DNA of 38,995 nucleotides from NCBI RefSeq assembly GCF_005405405.1, contig NZ_BJDZ01000027.1:1-38995 (forward strand), in the 5' to 3' direction. The position numbers and the translations under genes were made by a program. Positions 16,112 through 24,365 of the stretch are shown here, in pieces. Each line of letters starts with the position of its first letter. The stretch's first letter is position 1. A model generated the notes under the pieces. That model had not been told where the DNA came from, did not search any database, and saw only the letters and a program-made list of their open reading frames with translations. The DNA comes from Lactiplantibacillus plajomi (GTDB taxonomy: Bacteria; Bacillota; Bacilli; Lactobacillales; Lactobacillaceae).

Positions 16112-16966
16112 GTGACGGCTGTGATAACTTCTTTACTGTTAATGTTGGGCGTCGGCTTACTGGCCGGCGTTTTTGGGGCAATTTTGGGTATCGGTGGCGG
16201 GATGATCATTACCCCGGTACTGACGCTGGGGATGGGCTTGGATATTAAGTACGCGATTGGTGCTAGTGTCATCGCGGTGATTGCGACGAGTTCCGGTTCC
16301 ACGATTGCTTATCTGAAAGACGAAATGCTGAATTTACGGGTCGCAATGTTTTTGGAAATCGCGACGACGGTCGGGGCGGTGCTGGGCGCCGTTTTAACCG
16401 GACTCTTTAATGCGACCTTCCTGTTTATTTTATTCGGTGCGTTATTGATGTTTACGACTTACAACATGATTCGCAAACTGGTCATGAAGAGTGACGACGC
16501 GCAAAACGTTCAGGCTGACGAATTAGCGACCAAGCTGAATTTGAACGGGACGTACTACGATAAGGCGTTGAATAAGCAAGTCGACTACCAGGTTCAAAAC
16601 GTGCCCGGTGGGTTTACGATGATGTTCGGGGCCGGGTTGGCCAGTGGCTTACTCGGAATCGGTAGTGGGGCCTTCAAGGTGTTGGCGATGGATACCATCA
16701 TGCATATGCCGCTCAAACCGTCTTCGGCGACTTCTAACCTGATGATGGGGGTCACCGCCGCGGCCAGTGCGATGGTCTACTTCTTTAACGGGTCGATCAA
16801 GCCCGGCATTGCGGCACCGTTAGCCATCGGTATCTTACTGGGTGCGCTGATCGGGACCCGCATCATGCAACACCTGAAGCCACGCTTTATCCGGATGATT
16901 TTTGTCCCGGTAATGTTCTACTTGGGGATTCAAATGATTGCTAAAGGATTCGGGGTGACGTTCTAA
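16112..16966 (+). CDS. TauE/SafE-family sulfite/organosulfonate-type permease
   Basis: This 284-residue integral membrane protein has two related membrane halves. The first half opens with GVFGAILGIGGGMIITPVL and the second with GLASGLLGIGSGAFKVLA, the paired glycine-rich motifs of TauE/SafE (DUF81) exporters. A soluble loop at about residues 125-165 separates them. Family members move sulfur-containing anions or other small organic anions; the substrate here is unknown. Two GTG starts are possible: 16112, or 16121, which sits better behind AGGGTGA. The gene overlaps the next by one base, so the two are co-translated. Confidence 0.85.
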   Translation: MTAVITSLLLMLGVGLLAGVFGAILGIGGGMIITPVLTLGMGLDIKYAIGASVIAVIATSSGSTIAYLKDEMLNLRVAMFLEIATTVGAVLGAVLTGLFNATFLFILFGALLMFTTYNMIRKLVMKSDDAQNVQADELATKLNLNGTYYDKALNKQVDYQVQNVPGGFTMMFGAGLASGLLGIGSGAFKVLAMDTIMHMPLKPSSATSNLMMGVTAAASAMVYFFNGSIKPGIAAPLAIGILLGALIGTRIMQHLKPRFIRMIFVPVMFYLGIQMIAKGFGVTF

Positions 16967-17343
16967 TGAAGAAACAACCAACTAAGGCTCAGGAAATGCA
17001 CGAAGTTGAAATGATCATTGGCCACATCCTCCGAATCGGGGTGGTTGTGTCGGCCGTTGTGATTACACTTGGCTTATTGATGCTACTGATTCAAGGAAAC
17101 GGTGGTTACGCGAACGGCGCGCAACCGACCGGCTTTGCCGCAATTTTTAGCGGCTTGCTCCAATTTAAGCCGTACGCGGTCATCATGTTGGGGCTGTTCC
17201 TGTTGATCTTAACGCCAACGTTACGGGTGGCGGTATCGATTTACGCGTTTGCGGTAGAACGTGACCGGCTCTACGTTTGGATCACCACCGTTGTGTTGAT
17301 TATTTTGGTGGTCGCTTCGATTATCGGTTATTTGGGTAAGTAG
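16966..17343 (+). CDS. DUF1634 membrane protein, partner of the TauE permease
   Basis: This 125-residue protein has three hydrophobic segments (about 25-45, 70-90 and 103-122) and a short charged N-terminus. It matches the DUF1634 pattern, a family commonly found immediately after TauE/SafE permeases. The ATG overlaps the TauE stop codon (TAATG), so translation is coupled. A role as an accessory subunit is an inference from this pairing; no activity is established that I know of. A terminator follows. Confidence 0.8.
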   Translation: MKKQPTKAQEMHEVEMIIGHILRIGVVVSAVVITLGLLMLLIQGNGGYANGAQPTGFAAIFSGLLQFKPYAVIMLGLFLLILTPTLRVAVSIYAFAVERDRLYVWITTVVLIILVVASIIGYLGK

Positions 17344-17374
17344 CCGGGTACGTTAATTCAGTGATTTAAATATT

Positions 17375-17412
17375 AAGAGAATGCTAATAAAAATAACGCA
17401 TTCTCTTTTATT
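17375..17412 (+). terminator. Terminator after the TauE/DUF1634 operon
   Basis: AAGAGAATGC at 17375-17384 pairs perfectly with its complement at 17398-17407, followed by TTTA and more T-rich sequence. Confidence 0.85.
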
Positions 17413-17655
17413 TTGGCATTTTTAGCTGTTTTGACTAACGATGAAACCGCTATTTTGAAGATAATAAGTCCGATTGCGGATTATTTATTAAGAAATAATG
17501 TTGAACCCAGTTCAAATTTTTAGTTAAACACATGAACCGTCTGAAACCCTTTTGTATCAACACTTTATTGGGGATTATAAGCTTGAATAAGCTGGGCTAC
17601 GAGCGCTAACGTTTTTATTTTATGACGAAATGATGATAAAAATTAGAAATTATGA
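17413..17655. other. Non-coding AT-rich spacer upstream of oppA
   Basis: No credible gene was found. The stretch holds small dyads (TCCG-attg-CGGA at 17469-17480 and AGCTT-gaat-AAGCT near 17580) but no T-box or riboswitch pattern that I recognise. It leads into the oppA promoter. Confidence 0.5.
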
Positions 17656-17684
17656 TTGATTTTAATTTATTTATAATATACAAT
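17656..17684 (+). promoter_or_regulatory. Promoter of oppA
   Basis: TTGATT is followed after 17 bases by TACAAT, with a further TATAAT at 17672-17677. The transcript would carry a leader of about 50 bases before the SD TAAAGGGG. Confidence 0.7.
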
Positions 17685-17743
17685 AACTTTAACTTTTCGA
17701 GGGAAAAGCACACACAAGAAAAAGGTAAAGGGGTTGGGTGTTT

Positions 17744-19390
17744 ATGAATTTGAAAACAGCTGCTAAAGTAACCGCCGTTGCGGGTGCCTCGCTGTTGTTC
17801 TTGGCCGCTTGTGGATCGAAGTCTTCGTCTTCAAGTTCGTCAAAGGCAACCGCGAACATGACAACGTCGGCCGAACTGCCAACGATGGATTTATCAAAAT
17901 CGACCGATGTTTGGAGTTCGAACATGTTGAACAATACGAATGAAGGGTTGTACCGGATCGGTAAGAACGGTTCGATTACACCCGGAATCGCAAAGGACAC
18001 CAAAGTAACTAACGGTGGTAAGACATATACGTTTACACTGCGTAAGAACGCTAAGTGGAGTAACGGTGACAAGGTGACGGCCAAGGACTTCGTTTATGGC
18101 TGGCAACGGACCGTTAACCCAAAGACGGCTTCACAATACGCATACTTATATTCCGGCATTAAGAACGCTGATCAAATCGTTAATGGTAAGAAACCAGTTT
18201 CCTCACTGGGGATTAAAGCCGATGGCGACTACAAGTTAGTCGTAACGTTGGACAAACCGATTGCTTACTTTGACAAGTTGATGGGCTTCGTTAACTTCTT
18301 CCCACAAAACGAAAAAGTGGCTAAGAAGTACGGTTCCAAATACGGGACGACCAGTACAGCGATGGTCTATAACGGTCCTTACAAGATGACCGGCTGGACC
18401 GGGACCAACTTATCTTGGAAATTAAAGAAAAACAATAATTACTGGGATAAGAAAGCCGTTAAGATGGACACCATCAGTTACCAAGTGGTTAAGGACGCCT
18501 CAACCGGGTTGAACTTATTTAACTCTAATAAGACTGATGATACAACGCTTTCAAGTCAACAAGTTAAGAACTACAAGACGAATAAGAACTACAAGGTTCG
18601 TCAAACCGCTTCTACGTTCTACGTTGAAATGAACCGGGCGGATAAGGATGCTAAGATTGCCAAGGCCTTCAAGAACAAGAAGATTCGCCAAGCCTTGTCC
18701 TACGCTATCAACCGGCAAGAATACGTTAAGAGTACGCTGGGTGACGGATCAACGGTTGCTAAGGGTTACGTTTCACATAACTTAGCCAAGAACCCGAAGA
18801 CCGGTGCTGACTTTACTGCTGACGCGTCCGTTCCTGCAGCGGTTACTTACGACCAAGCTAAGGCTAAGCAGTTATTCAAGGAAGGGATGAAAGAAATCGG
18901 TGAAACTTCACTGAACATCAAGTTACTTTCCGACGATACTGATGGTGGTAAGAAGACGACTGAATTTATTCAAGGCGCATGGCAAAAACTGCCTGGCTTG
19001 AAGGTTACCAACCAAAACGTACCGTTCAAGACGCGTCTACAACGGTCACAAAATGGTAACTTTGACGCCGTAGTTTCCGCATGGAACGCCGACTTTACCG
19101 ACCCAATTTCGTTCCTTTCACTCTTTACTTCGGATAACTCATACAACAATGGTAAGTATGACAGCGCTGAATACGATGCGCTCATCAAGAAGGCTGAAGG
19201 GGCCGATGCCAACAATGAAAATGCTCGTTGGACTGACATGGTTAACGCTGAAAAGCAATTGATGAATGACGAAGGCGTTATTCCAATTTACCAAAAAGCT
19301 GAAGCGCACCTCACCCGGACTAGCCTGAAAGGGATTATCTGGAACACTGCGGGTACCAACTACAACTTGAAGTACATGTCCGTTAAATAA
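17744..19390 (+). CDS. oppA: Oligopeptide ABC transporter, substrate-binding lipoprotein OppA
   Basis: This 548-residue extracellular lipoprotein captures peptides for the Opp importer. The signal peptide ends in the lipobox LAAC, with Cys23 as the lipidated residue, followed by a serine-rich linker. The body is a family 5 solute-binding protein with typical segments such as KNAKWSNGDKVTAKDFVYGW and a late NADFTDPISFLSLF. The start is ATG 17744 behind TAAAGGGG; a GTG six bases earlier is less likely. It has its own promoter and is separated from oppB by a terminator that overlaps a second promoter, which would let OppA be made in excess over the permease. Confidence 0.95.
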   Translation: MNLKTAAKVTAVAGASLLFLAACGSKSSSSSSSKATANMTTSAELPTMDLSKSTDVWSSNMLNNTNEGLYRIGKNGSITPGIAKDTKVTNGGKTYTFTLRKNAKWSNGDKVTAKDFVYGWQRTVNPKTASQYAYLYSGIKNADQIVNGKKPVSSLGIKADGDYKLVVTLDKPIAYFDKLMGFVNFFPQNEKVAKKYGSKYGTTSTAMVYNGPYKMTGWTGTNLSWKLKKNNNYWDKKAVKMDTISYQVVKDASTGLNLFNSNKTDDTTLSSQQVKNYKTNKNYKVRQTASTFYVEMNRADKDAKIAKAFKNKKIRQALSYAINRQEYVKSTLGDGSTVAKGYVSHNLAKNPKTGADFTADASVPAAVTYDQAKAKQLFKEGMKEIGETSLNIKLLSDDTDGGKKTTEFIQGAWQKLPGLKVTNQNVPFKTRLQRSQNGNFDAVVSAWNADFTDPISFLSLFTSDNSYNNGKYDSAEYDALIKKAEGADANNENARWTDMVNAEKQLMNDEGVIPIYQKAEAHLTRTSLKGIIWNTAGTNYNLKYMSVK

Positions 19391-19435
19391 TAGTCAAAAT
19401 GTGTGTGCTTTAACTGAACGAATGTGAAACGAAGG

Positions 19436-19476
19436 GGTAAGGATTGACACATTGTTAATCCTTACCGTTTTGTTTT
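19436..19476 (+). terminator. Terminator between oppA and oppB
   Basis: A perfect 10-bp stem GGTAAGGATT / AATCCTTACC with an 11-base loop is followed by GTTTTGTTTT. It probably limits read-through from oppA into oppBCDF. Confidence 0.85.
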
Positions 19477-19481
19477 ATAAT
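19452..19481 (+). promoter_or_regulatory. Internal promoter of oppBCDF, overlapping the terminator
   Basis: TTGTTA lies in the terminator loop and is followed after 18 bases by a perfect TATAAT in the T tract. It would start a separate oppBCDF transcript about 45 bases before the oppB start. Confidence 0.6.
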
Positions 19482-19533
19482 CAGAGATGTCATTATTTTT
19501 TAAGGCGAATTTAATAGAATGCGAGGAATTCTA

Positions 19534-20463
19534 ATGAGAAAATATCTTTTAAAGCGGATATTTTACTTGTTCCTGACATTATTCATTGTGGCGACCGCCA
19601 CGTTCTTCTTGATGAAACTAATGCCCGGGACGCCGCTTCAAAACGAAGCCAAGCTGACGCCGAGTGAGCGAGCTGCCATTTTGGCACAGTACGGCTTGGA
19701 TAAGCCGGTTTGGCTCCAATACTTCATCTACATCGGCGGCATTTTCAAAGGGAGCTTGGGACTATCCTTCCAATTTTCCGACCAAGCCGTTAGCTACTTA
19801 ATCGGTAGCCGGATGGGACCGTCGATGCAATTAGGTGGTCAGGCGCTAGTTGTCGGGATCATCTTCGGGATTATCCTGGGGGCCATCGGGGCAATCCGCA
19901 AGGACACTTGGGCCGACCGGTTGGCAACCATCCTGTCGATTCTCGGCATCGCGGTGCCAAGTTTCGTTTTGGCGATCTTACTCCAGTACTACCTGGGCTT
20001 AAAGACCGGCTGGTTCCCAGTTGCCGGTTGGGAAGGGTTCGCCTACACGATCTTACCAACGTTGGCCTTAGCCGCTAGTCCGTTAGCCGAAACGGCCCGC
20101 TTCATCCGGACCGACATGGTGGACGTGCTGAGTTCGGACTACATCGAACTGGCCCGCGCCAAGGGACTTTCGAAGTTCGGCATCGTTTACCACCACGCTT
20201 TGCGGAATAGCTTGATCCCAATGGTCACCCTGATTGGTCCGCTGGCCGCGGCCTTGATGACCGGTTCGATGGTTGTTGAAAATATTTTCTCGGTACCCGG
20301 GATTGGGGAACAATTCGTTAAATCAATCTTAGTTAACGACTACCCAACCATCATGGGGGTAACGATTTTCTACTCCGCACTGTTATGCTTACTATTATTA
20401 TTGACCGACATTGTCTACGGAATTATTGATCCGCGGATTCGTTTAAGTGGAAATGGGGACTAG
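19534..20463 (+). CDS. oppB: Oligopeptide ABC transporter permease OppB
   Basis: This 309-residue membrane subunit has six hydrophobic segments and the binding-protein-dependent transport signature (EAA loop) at ELARAKGLSKFGIVYHHALR, which docks on the ATPase subunits. The N-terminal MRKYLLKRIFYLFLTLF and the phrase FLMKLMPGTP are typical of OppB/DppB. The start is the ATG at 19534, after GAGGAAT; the open frame extends slightly upstream but without support. Three bases separate it from oppC. Confidence 0.95.
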   Translation: MRKYLLKRIFYLFLTLFIVATATFFLMKLMPGTPLQNEAKLTPSERAAILAQYGLDKPVWLQYFIYIGGIFKGSLGLSFQFSDQAVSYLIGSRMGPSMQLGGQALVVGIIFGIILGAIGAIRKDTWADRLATILSILGIAVPSFVLAILLQYYLGLKTGWFPVAGWEGFAYTILPTLALAASPLAETARFIRTDMVDVLSSDYIELARAKGLSKFGIVYHHALRNSLIPMVTLIGPLAAALMTGSMVVENIFSVPGIGEQFVKSILVNDYPTIMGVTIFYSALLCLLLLLTDIVYGIIDPRIRLSGNGD

Positions 20464-20466
20464 TTA

Positions 20467-21501
20467 ATGGCAGATAATCCAAAAGATATCGCAATCAAAC
20501 CCGGCGACTTCGAGCCGTTAGATCAGCAAGCGGGTCCCGACAATGAACGAATTGCCGCCCCGTCACTGACTTTCGGCCAGGACGTTTGGCGCCGGTTAAA
20601 GTCAAATAAGACGGCCTTTACCAGTTTCATCATCCTTGTGCTGATGTTTCTAGTGGCCTTCGGGGGCCAGGCCGTTTATCATCATGACCCGAATGCCCAA
20701 CAACCGAAGTACGCTAACTTACCACCAAAAATTAAGGGCGTTGACCTGTACGGCTTTAACGGCCACCTCAAGCAATCTGGTAAGGACGTCGACGCCTACG
20801 CCGCGGCTGGTGCCGGTAAGGACGTGCATTACGTCCTCGGGACCGATTACTTGGGTCGTGATTTGTTAGCGCGAATCATGTACGGGACGCGGATTTCACT
20901 TGAAATTGCGCTGATTGCCACCTTGATTGACTTGACGATCGGGGTCGGGTTCGGGATCATATCCGGTTGGAAAGGTGGGCGAGTCGATTTATTCATGCAA
21001 CGTGTGATTGAAATCCTCTCGTCCATTCCACAACTGGTTGTCATGGTGCTGATGGCCACGGCCTTCACGAAGACCGGGATGGCTTCAATCATCGCCGCCA
21101 TCGCGATTACCGGGTGGACGACGATGGCACGGCTGACCCGGGCGCAGACCCTGCAGCTGAAAAACCAGGACTTTATTTTAGCGGCCCGGACGCTGGGTGA
21201 ATCTGCACCGAAGATTGCTTGGAAACACTTGTTACCTAACCTCTCAAGTGTCATCATCATTCAAACGATGTTCACGATTCCAAGTGCGATCTTCTTCGAA
21301 GCGTTCTTAAGTTATATCGGGATTGGGATTAGTTCACCACAGGCTTCGTTAGGGACGTTGATTTCCGACGGGCAAAAGAACTTCCAATTCTTACCGTACC
21401 AGATGTGGTACCCGGCAATCGTATTGATCGTATTGATGTTAGCCTTCAACCTCTTAGGTGATGGGATGCGCGATGCGTTTGATCCGAAGTCCAAACGTTA
21501 G
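20467..21501 (+). CDS. oppC: Oligopeptide ABC transporter permease OppC
   Basis: This 344-residue second permease subunit starts with an acidic cytoplasmic segment, has a first membrane helix near residues 55-72, then an external loop of about 60 residues and a five-helix core. The GTDYLGRDLLARIMYGTR motif and the EAA loop around LAARTLGESAPKIAWKHLLP are family hallmarks. It lies three bases after oppB, and its stop codon overlaps the SD of oppD. Length is slightly above average because of the external loop. Confidence 0.95.
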   Translation: MADNPKDIAIKPGDFEPLDQQAGPDNERIAAPSLTFGQDVWRRLKSNKTAFTSFIILVLMFLVAFGGQAVYHHDPNAQQPKYANLPPKIKGVDLYGFNGHLKQSGKDVDAYAAAGAGKDVHYVLGTDYLGRDLLARIMYGTRISLEIALIATLIDLTIGVGFGIISGWKGGRVDLFMQRVIEILSSIPQLVVMVLMATAFTKTGMASIIAAIAITGWTTMARLTRAQTLQLKNQDFILAARTLGESAPKIAWKHLLPNLSSVIIIQTMFTIPSAIFFEAFLSYIGIGISSPQASLGTLISDGQKNFQFLPYQMWYPAIVLIVLMLAFNLLGDGMRDAFDPKSKR

Positions 21502-21516
21502 GAGGGTGGCAAATTG

Positions 21517-22596
21517 ATGAAAAATCCAGAAAATATTATTGAAGTTCGTGATTTGGAAATTAATTTCCACACCTACGCGGGCGAAGTTAAGGCCATTCGC
21601 GACGTTAGTTTTGACCTCCGTAAGGGTGAAACTTTGGCCATCGTGGGTGAGTCCGGTTCCGGTAAGTCGGTGACGACCCGGTCGTTAATGGGCTTATTGG
21701 CGCCAAACGCCGAAATTAAAAAGGGCTCGATCATGTTCCACGGCGAAGACATCATTAAAAAGTCGGAAAAGGACATGCAACACATTCGTGGGAAGGATAT
21801 CGCGATGATTTTCCAAGATCCGATGACCTCGCTGGACCCGACGATGCGGATTGGGATGCAAATTGCCGAACCGTTAATGAAGCATAAGGGCTTAAAGAAA
21901 AAGGAAGCCATTGCGCAAGCCTTGGAAATGTTGAAGTTAGTTGGGATTACCGATCCGGAAGGCCGGATCAACGACTACCCGTACCAATTTTCTGGTGGGA
22001 TGCGCCAACGGATCGTGATTGCGATTGCGTTAGTGTGCTACCCGGAAGTTCTGATCGCCGATGAACCAACCACCGCGTTGGACGTAACGATTCAGGCCCA
22101 GATTTTGGACCTGATGAAGGACTTGCAAAATCGGATTGATACCTCGATCATCTTTATCACCCACGACTTAGGGGTGGTTGCCGGGATGGCCGACCGGGTT
22201 GCCGTGATGTACGCCGGTAAAATTGTGGAATACGGGACGGTCGATGAAATCTTCTTCAACCCGCAACACCCGTATACTTGGGGCTTACTGAACTCCATGC
22301 CGACCTTGGACACGGCCAGTGGTTCGTTACGGGCGATTCCCGGAACGCCCCCCGACTTATTGGATCCACCGGTTGGTGACGCGTTTGCGGCTCGTAGTGA
22401 CTACGCAATGAAAATCGATACGGAGAAGGAACCGCCGTTCTTTAAGGTTTCCGACACCCACTACGCCGCGACCTGGTTATTGCATCCGGACGCACCGAAA
22501 GTGACGCCCCCCGCTGAAATCGTGCGGCGGCAAAAGAAGTTCGCAGCGATGCAAAAGCCGAAAGCGCCAATTTCAAATTCTGACTCAAAGGAGTGA
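21517..22596 (+). CDS. oppD: Oligopeptide ABC transporter ATP-binding protein OppD
   Basis: This 359-residue cytoplasmic ATPase has Walker A GESGSGKS, a Q-loop in MIFQDPMTSLDP, the ABC signature FSGGMRQR, Walker B VLIADEPTTALD and the H-loop in ITHDLGVVAGM. The C-terminal part carries the oligopeptide-transporter extension (DLLDPPVGDAF), but the usual cysteine cluster for an iron-sulfur site is not evident. I used ATG 21517 behind GGAGGG; a TTG three bases earlier is possible. It pairs with OppF as the heterodimeric motor. Confidence 0.95.
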   Translation: MKNPENIIEVRDLEINFHTYAGEVKAIRDVSFDLRKGETLAIVGESGSGKSVTTRSLMGLLAPNAEIKKGSIMFHGEDIIKKSEKDMQHIRGKDIAMIFQDPMTSLDPTMRIGMQIAEPLMKHKGLKKKEAIAQALEMLKLVGITDPEGRINDYPYQFSGGMRQRIVIAIALVCYPEVLIADEPTTALDVTIQAQILDLMKDLQNRIDTSIIFITHDLGVVAGMADRVAVMYAGKIVEYGTVDEIFFNPQHPYTWGLLNSMPTLDTASGSLRAIPGTPPDLLDPPVGDAFAARSDYAMKIDTEKEPPFFKVSDTHYAATWLLHPDAPKVTPPAEIVRRQKKFAAMQKPKAPISNSDSKE

Positions 22597-22602
22597 TGAC
22601 AC

Positions 22603-23559
22603 ATGCCTGATGCACGTAAGAAAATTTTAGAAGTCCATCATTTAAAGCAGTACTTTAACGTTGGCAAGCGCGATGAAGTTCGGGCCGTTGACGACGTCTC
22701 CTTTGACATTTACGAAGGCGAAACCTTTGGCCTAGTTGGTGAATCCGGTTCGGGGAAGACTACCGCCGGACGGGCCATCATTCACTTATACGAACCAACT
22801 TCCGGTGAAATCATTTTTAATGGTCAGGACGTGTCCAAGTTGCATACCAAGAAGCAAATGCACGCGTTCCGCCGTCAGATTCAAATGATTTTCCAAGACC
22901 CGTACGCGTCGTTGAATCCGCGGATGAAGGTCAAGGATATTGTTGCCGAAGGAATTGATATCCATGGGTTGGCCAAGGACGATGCTGACCGGACGAAACA
23001 GGTTGAGGACTTACTGGAAACGGTTGGCTTGAATAAGGACCACTCCAGTCGCTACCCCCACGAATTCTCTGGTGGGCAACGGCAACGGATCGGGATCGCC
23101 CGGGCCTTAGCAGTGGAACCTAAGTTCATCATCGCTGATGAACCGATCTCCGCCCTGGACGTTTCGATTCAGGCCCAAGTGGTCAACCTGCTGAAGGAGT
23201 TGCAGGTCAAGCAGAACTTAACCTACCTGTTCATTGCCCACGACTTATCCATGGTCAAGTACATCAGTGACCGGATCGGTGTCATGCATTACGGTAAGAT
23301 TTTGGAAATCGGGCCGGCGGATGAAGTTTATAACCACCCGCTGCACGCCTACACCAAGAGCTTGATTTCGGCCGTACCGGTTCCGGACCCGGAATTTGAA
23401 CGGAACCGAATTCAAGTACCGTATGATGAATCACGGGAAAAGGATGATAAGAAGCGCCGGATGGTTGAAATTGCTCCCGGTCACTTTATCCGGGCCAGCG
23501 AAGACGAAGTTGCCATGTACACGCAACGCGCCGTCGATGCCGGCTTGATTAACGGTTAA
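22603..23559 (+). CDS. oppF: Oligopeptide ABC transporter ATP-binding protein OppF
   Basis: This 318-residue ATPase is the partner of OppD. It has Walker [11 protein letters not shown]-loop [13 protein letters not shown], signature [15 protein letters not shown], Walker [12 protein letters not shown] and H-loop [11 protein letters not shown], all intact. A C-terminal oligopeptide-transporter extension (about 235-318) follows. It is the last gene of the oppBCDF unit, six bases after oppD, with AAAGGAG as SD. A terminator follows. Confidence 0.95.
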   Translation: MPDARKKILEVHHLKQYFNVGKRDEVRAVDDVSFDIYEGETFGLVGESGSGKTTAGRAIIHLYEPTSGEIIFNGQDVSKLHTKKQMHAFRRQIQMIFQDPYASLNPRMKVKDIVAEGIDIHGLAKDDADRTKQVEDLLETVGLNKDHSSRYPHEFSGGQRQRIGIARALAVEPKFIIADEPISALDVSIQAQVVNLLKELQVKQNLTYLFIAHDLSMVKYISDRIGVMHYGKILEIGPADEVYNHPLHAYTKSLISAVPVPDPEFERNRIQVPYDESREKDDKKRRMVEIAPGHFIRASEDEVAMYTQRAVDAGLING

Positions 23560-23573
23560 TAGAAAACAAAACT

Positions 23574-23615
23574 AGCTCAGCCTTGAAACGGATGTTTCGG
23601 GGTTGAGCTTTTTTG
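23574..23615 (+). terminator. Terminator of the opp operon
   Basis: AGCTCAGCC (23574-23582) pairs with GGTTGAGCT (23601-23609) with one G-T pair, plus inner GAAAC/GTTTC pairing, and ends in a T run. Confidence 0.88.
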
Positions 23616-23683
23616 TGCTAGGGGCGCGCGGGGTTAACCGTATGAAAACGATTAAAAAAGTGCTGACTAGGGGTAAACATTAA

Positions 23684-23712
23684 TTGTATAAATATTGTGT
23701 TTGTGTAATAAT
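23684..23712 (+). promoter_or_regulatory. Candidate promoter of the MarR-type gene
   Basis: TTGTAT is followed after 17 bases by AATAAT with a TGT extended -10. A perfect palindrome GTTAGCTAAC (23728-23737) lies close to the predicted transcription start and could be an autoregulatory operator. Confidence 0.5.
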
Positions 23713-23715
23713 TAT

Positions 23716-23880
23716 ATTGCTAGTGAAGTTAGCTAACCGGACCAATCATTTGGTTAAATCAATGGTTTGGTTACGTTGACCAGTTGATACGGTTAGTGGA
23801 TAACTTCAACTGGGTACGGCGGTCCCACCGTTTGGCAGAGGGGTCACCTTACTGAAGCTTAACGGAAAGGATGTATTCGT
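23716..23880 (+). promoter_or_regulatory. Structured 5' leader of the MarR-type gene
   Basis: The leader of roughly 160 bases holds no gene. The clearest element is a stem CCAGTTGA / TCAACTGG (23780-23813) that encloses a second stem GTTA/TAAC. A smaller hairpin CCAA-tcat-TTGG and a GGT-ccc-ACC hairpin lie on either side. There is no terminator-like T tract and no riboswitch consensus that I recognise. Confidence 0.4.
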
Positions 23881-24270
23881 ATGCAACAACCAATTAATTA
23901 TATTTTGGATATCATGCATTTAGAACGGGACCTCAAGTCGTTAACGACCAAGTGGGCCAAGGCAACCGGTTTGAAGTTGAACGAACTGCGCATTTTAGTT
24001 TACGTTCAACAGCACCCCGGTGTCCAGATTGGCGAAGTCGCTAACGCGTTAACGGTTGCTAAGGCTTCGTTGGCACAAAACATTGGTGCGTTGATCGATA
24101 ACGGCTGGTTAATGAGCCAACCGATTCAAGAAGACCGGCGCTTGCGGGTGTTGACGCTGACGCAGAAGGGCACTGAATGGATGAAGCGGGTTGATAACCA
24201 ATTAGAAGCATCGTTAGCCACGCCTTCAGCTCATAACCTCGCGAACCGCTTAAATAGCTTACAAGTCTAA
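23881..24270 (+). CDS. Small MarR-type winged-helix regulator
   Basis: This 129-residue protein has an all-helical N-terminal dimerisation segment (MQQPINYILDIMHLERDLKS), then a winged helix: LNELRILVYVQQHPGVQIGE, an ALTVAKASLAQNIGALIDNG recognition region and a wing QEDRRLRVLTLTQKG. The C-terminal helix is short, so the protein sits at the small end of MarR. No cysteine is present, which argues against OhrR-type peroxide sensing. SD is GGAAAGGA. It stands alone between oppF and convergent clpE. Likely targets are its own promoter and perhaps neighbours; this is not established. Confidence 0.8.
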   Translation: MQQPINYILDIMHLERDLKSLTTKWAKATGLKLNELRILVYVQQHPGVQIGEVANALTVAKASLAQNIGALIDNGWLMSQPIQEDRRLRVLTLTQKGTEWMKRVDNQLEASLATPSAHNLANRLNSLQV

Positions 24271-24301
24271 CTGTGACCCGTAACGGGGTCCGGGTAAAAA
24301 A

Positions 24302-24358
24302 GCGACAAAAAATGGTGGGACCACCGCTTTATCAGCGGGTGGTCTCACCATTTTTTTA
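24302..24358. terminator. Bidirectional terminator between the MarR gene and clpE
   Basis: A long imperfect stem of about 19 bp (24311-24329 with 24333-24352) is flanked by A6 on the left and T7 on the right, so it serves both convergent genes. Confidence 0.92.
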
Positions 24359-24365
24359 GCTGCTG

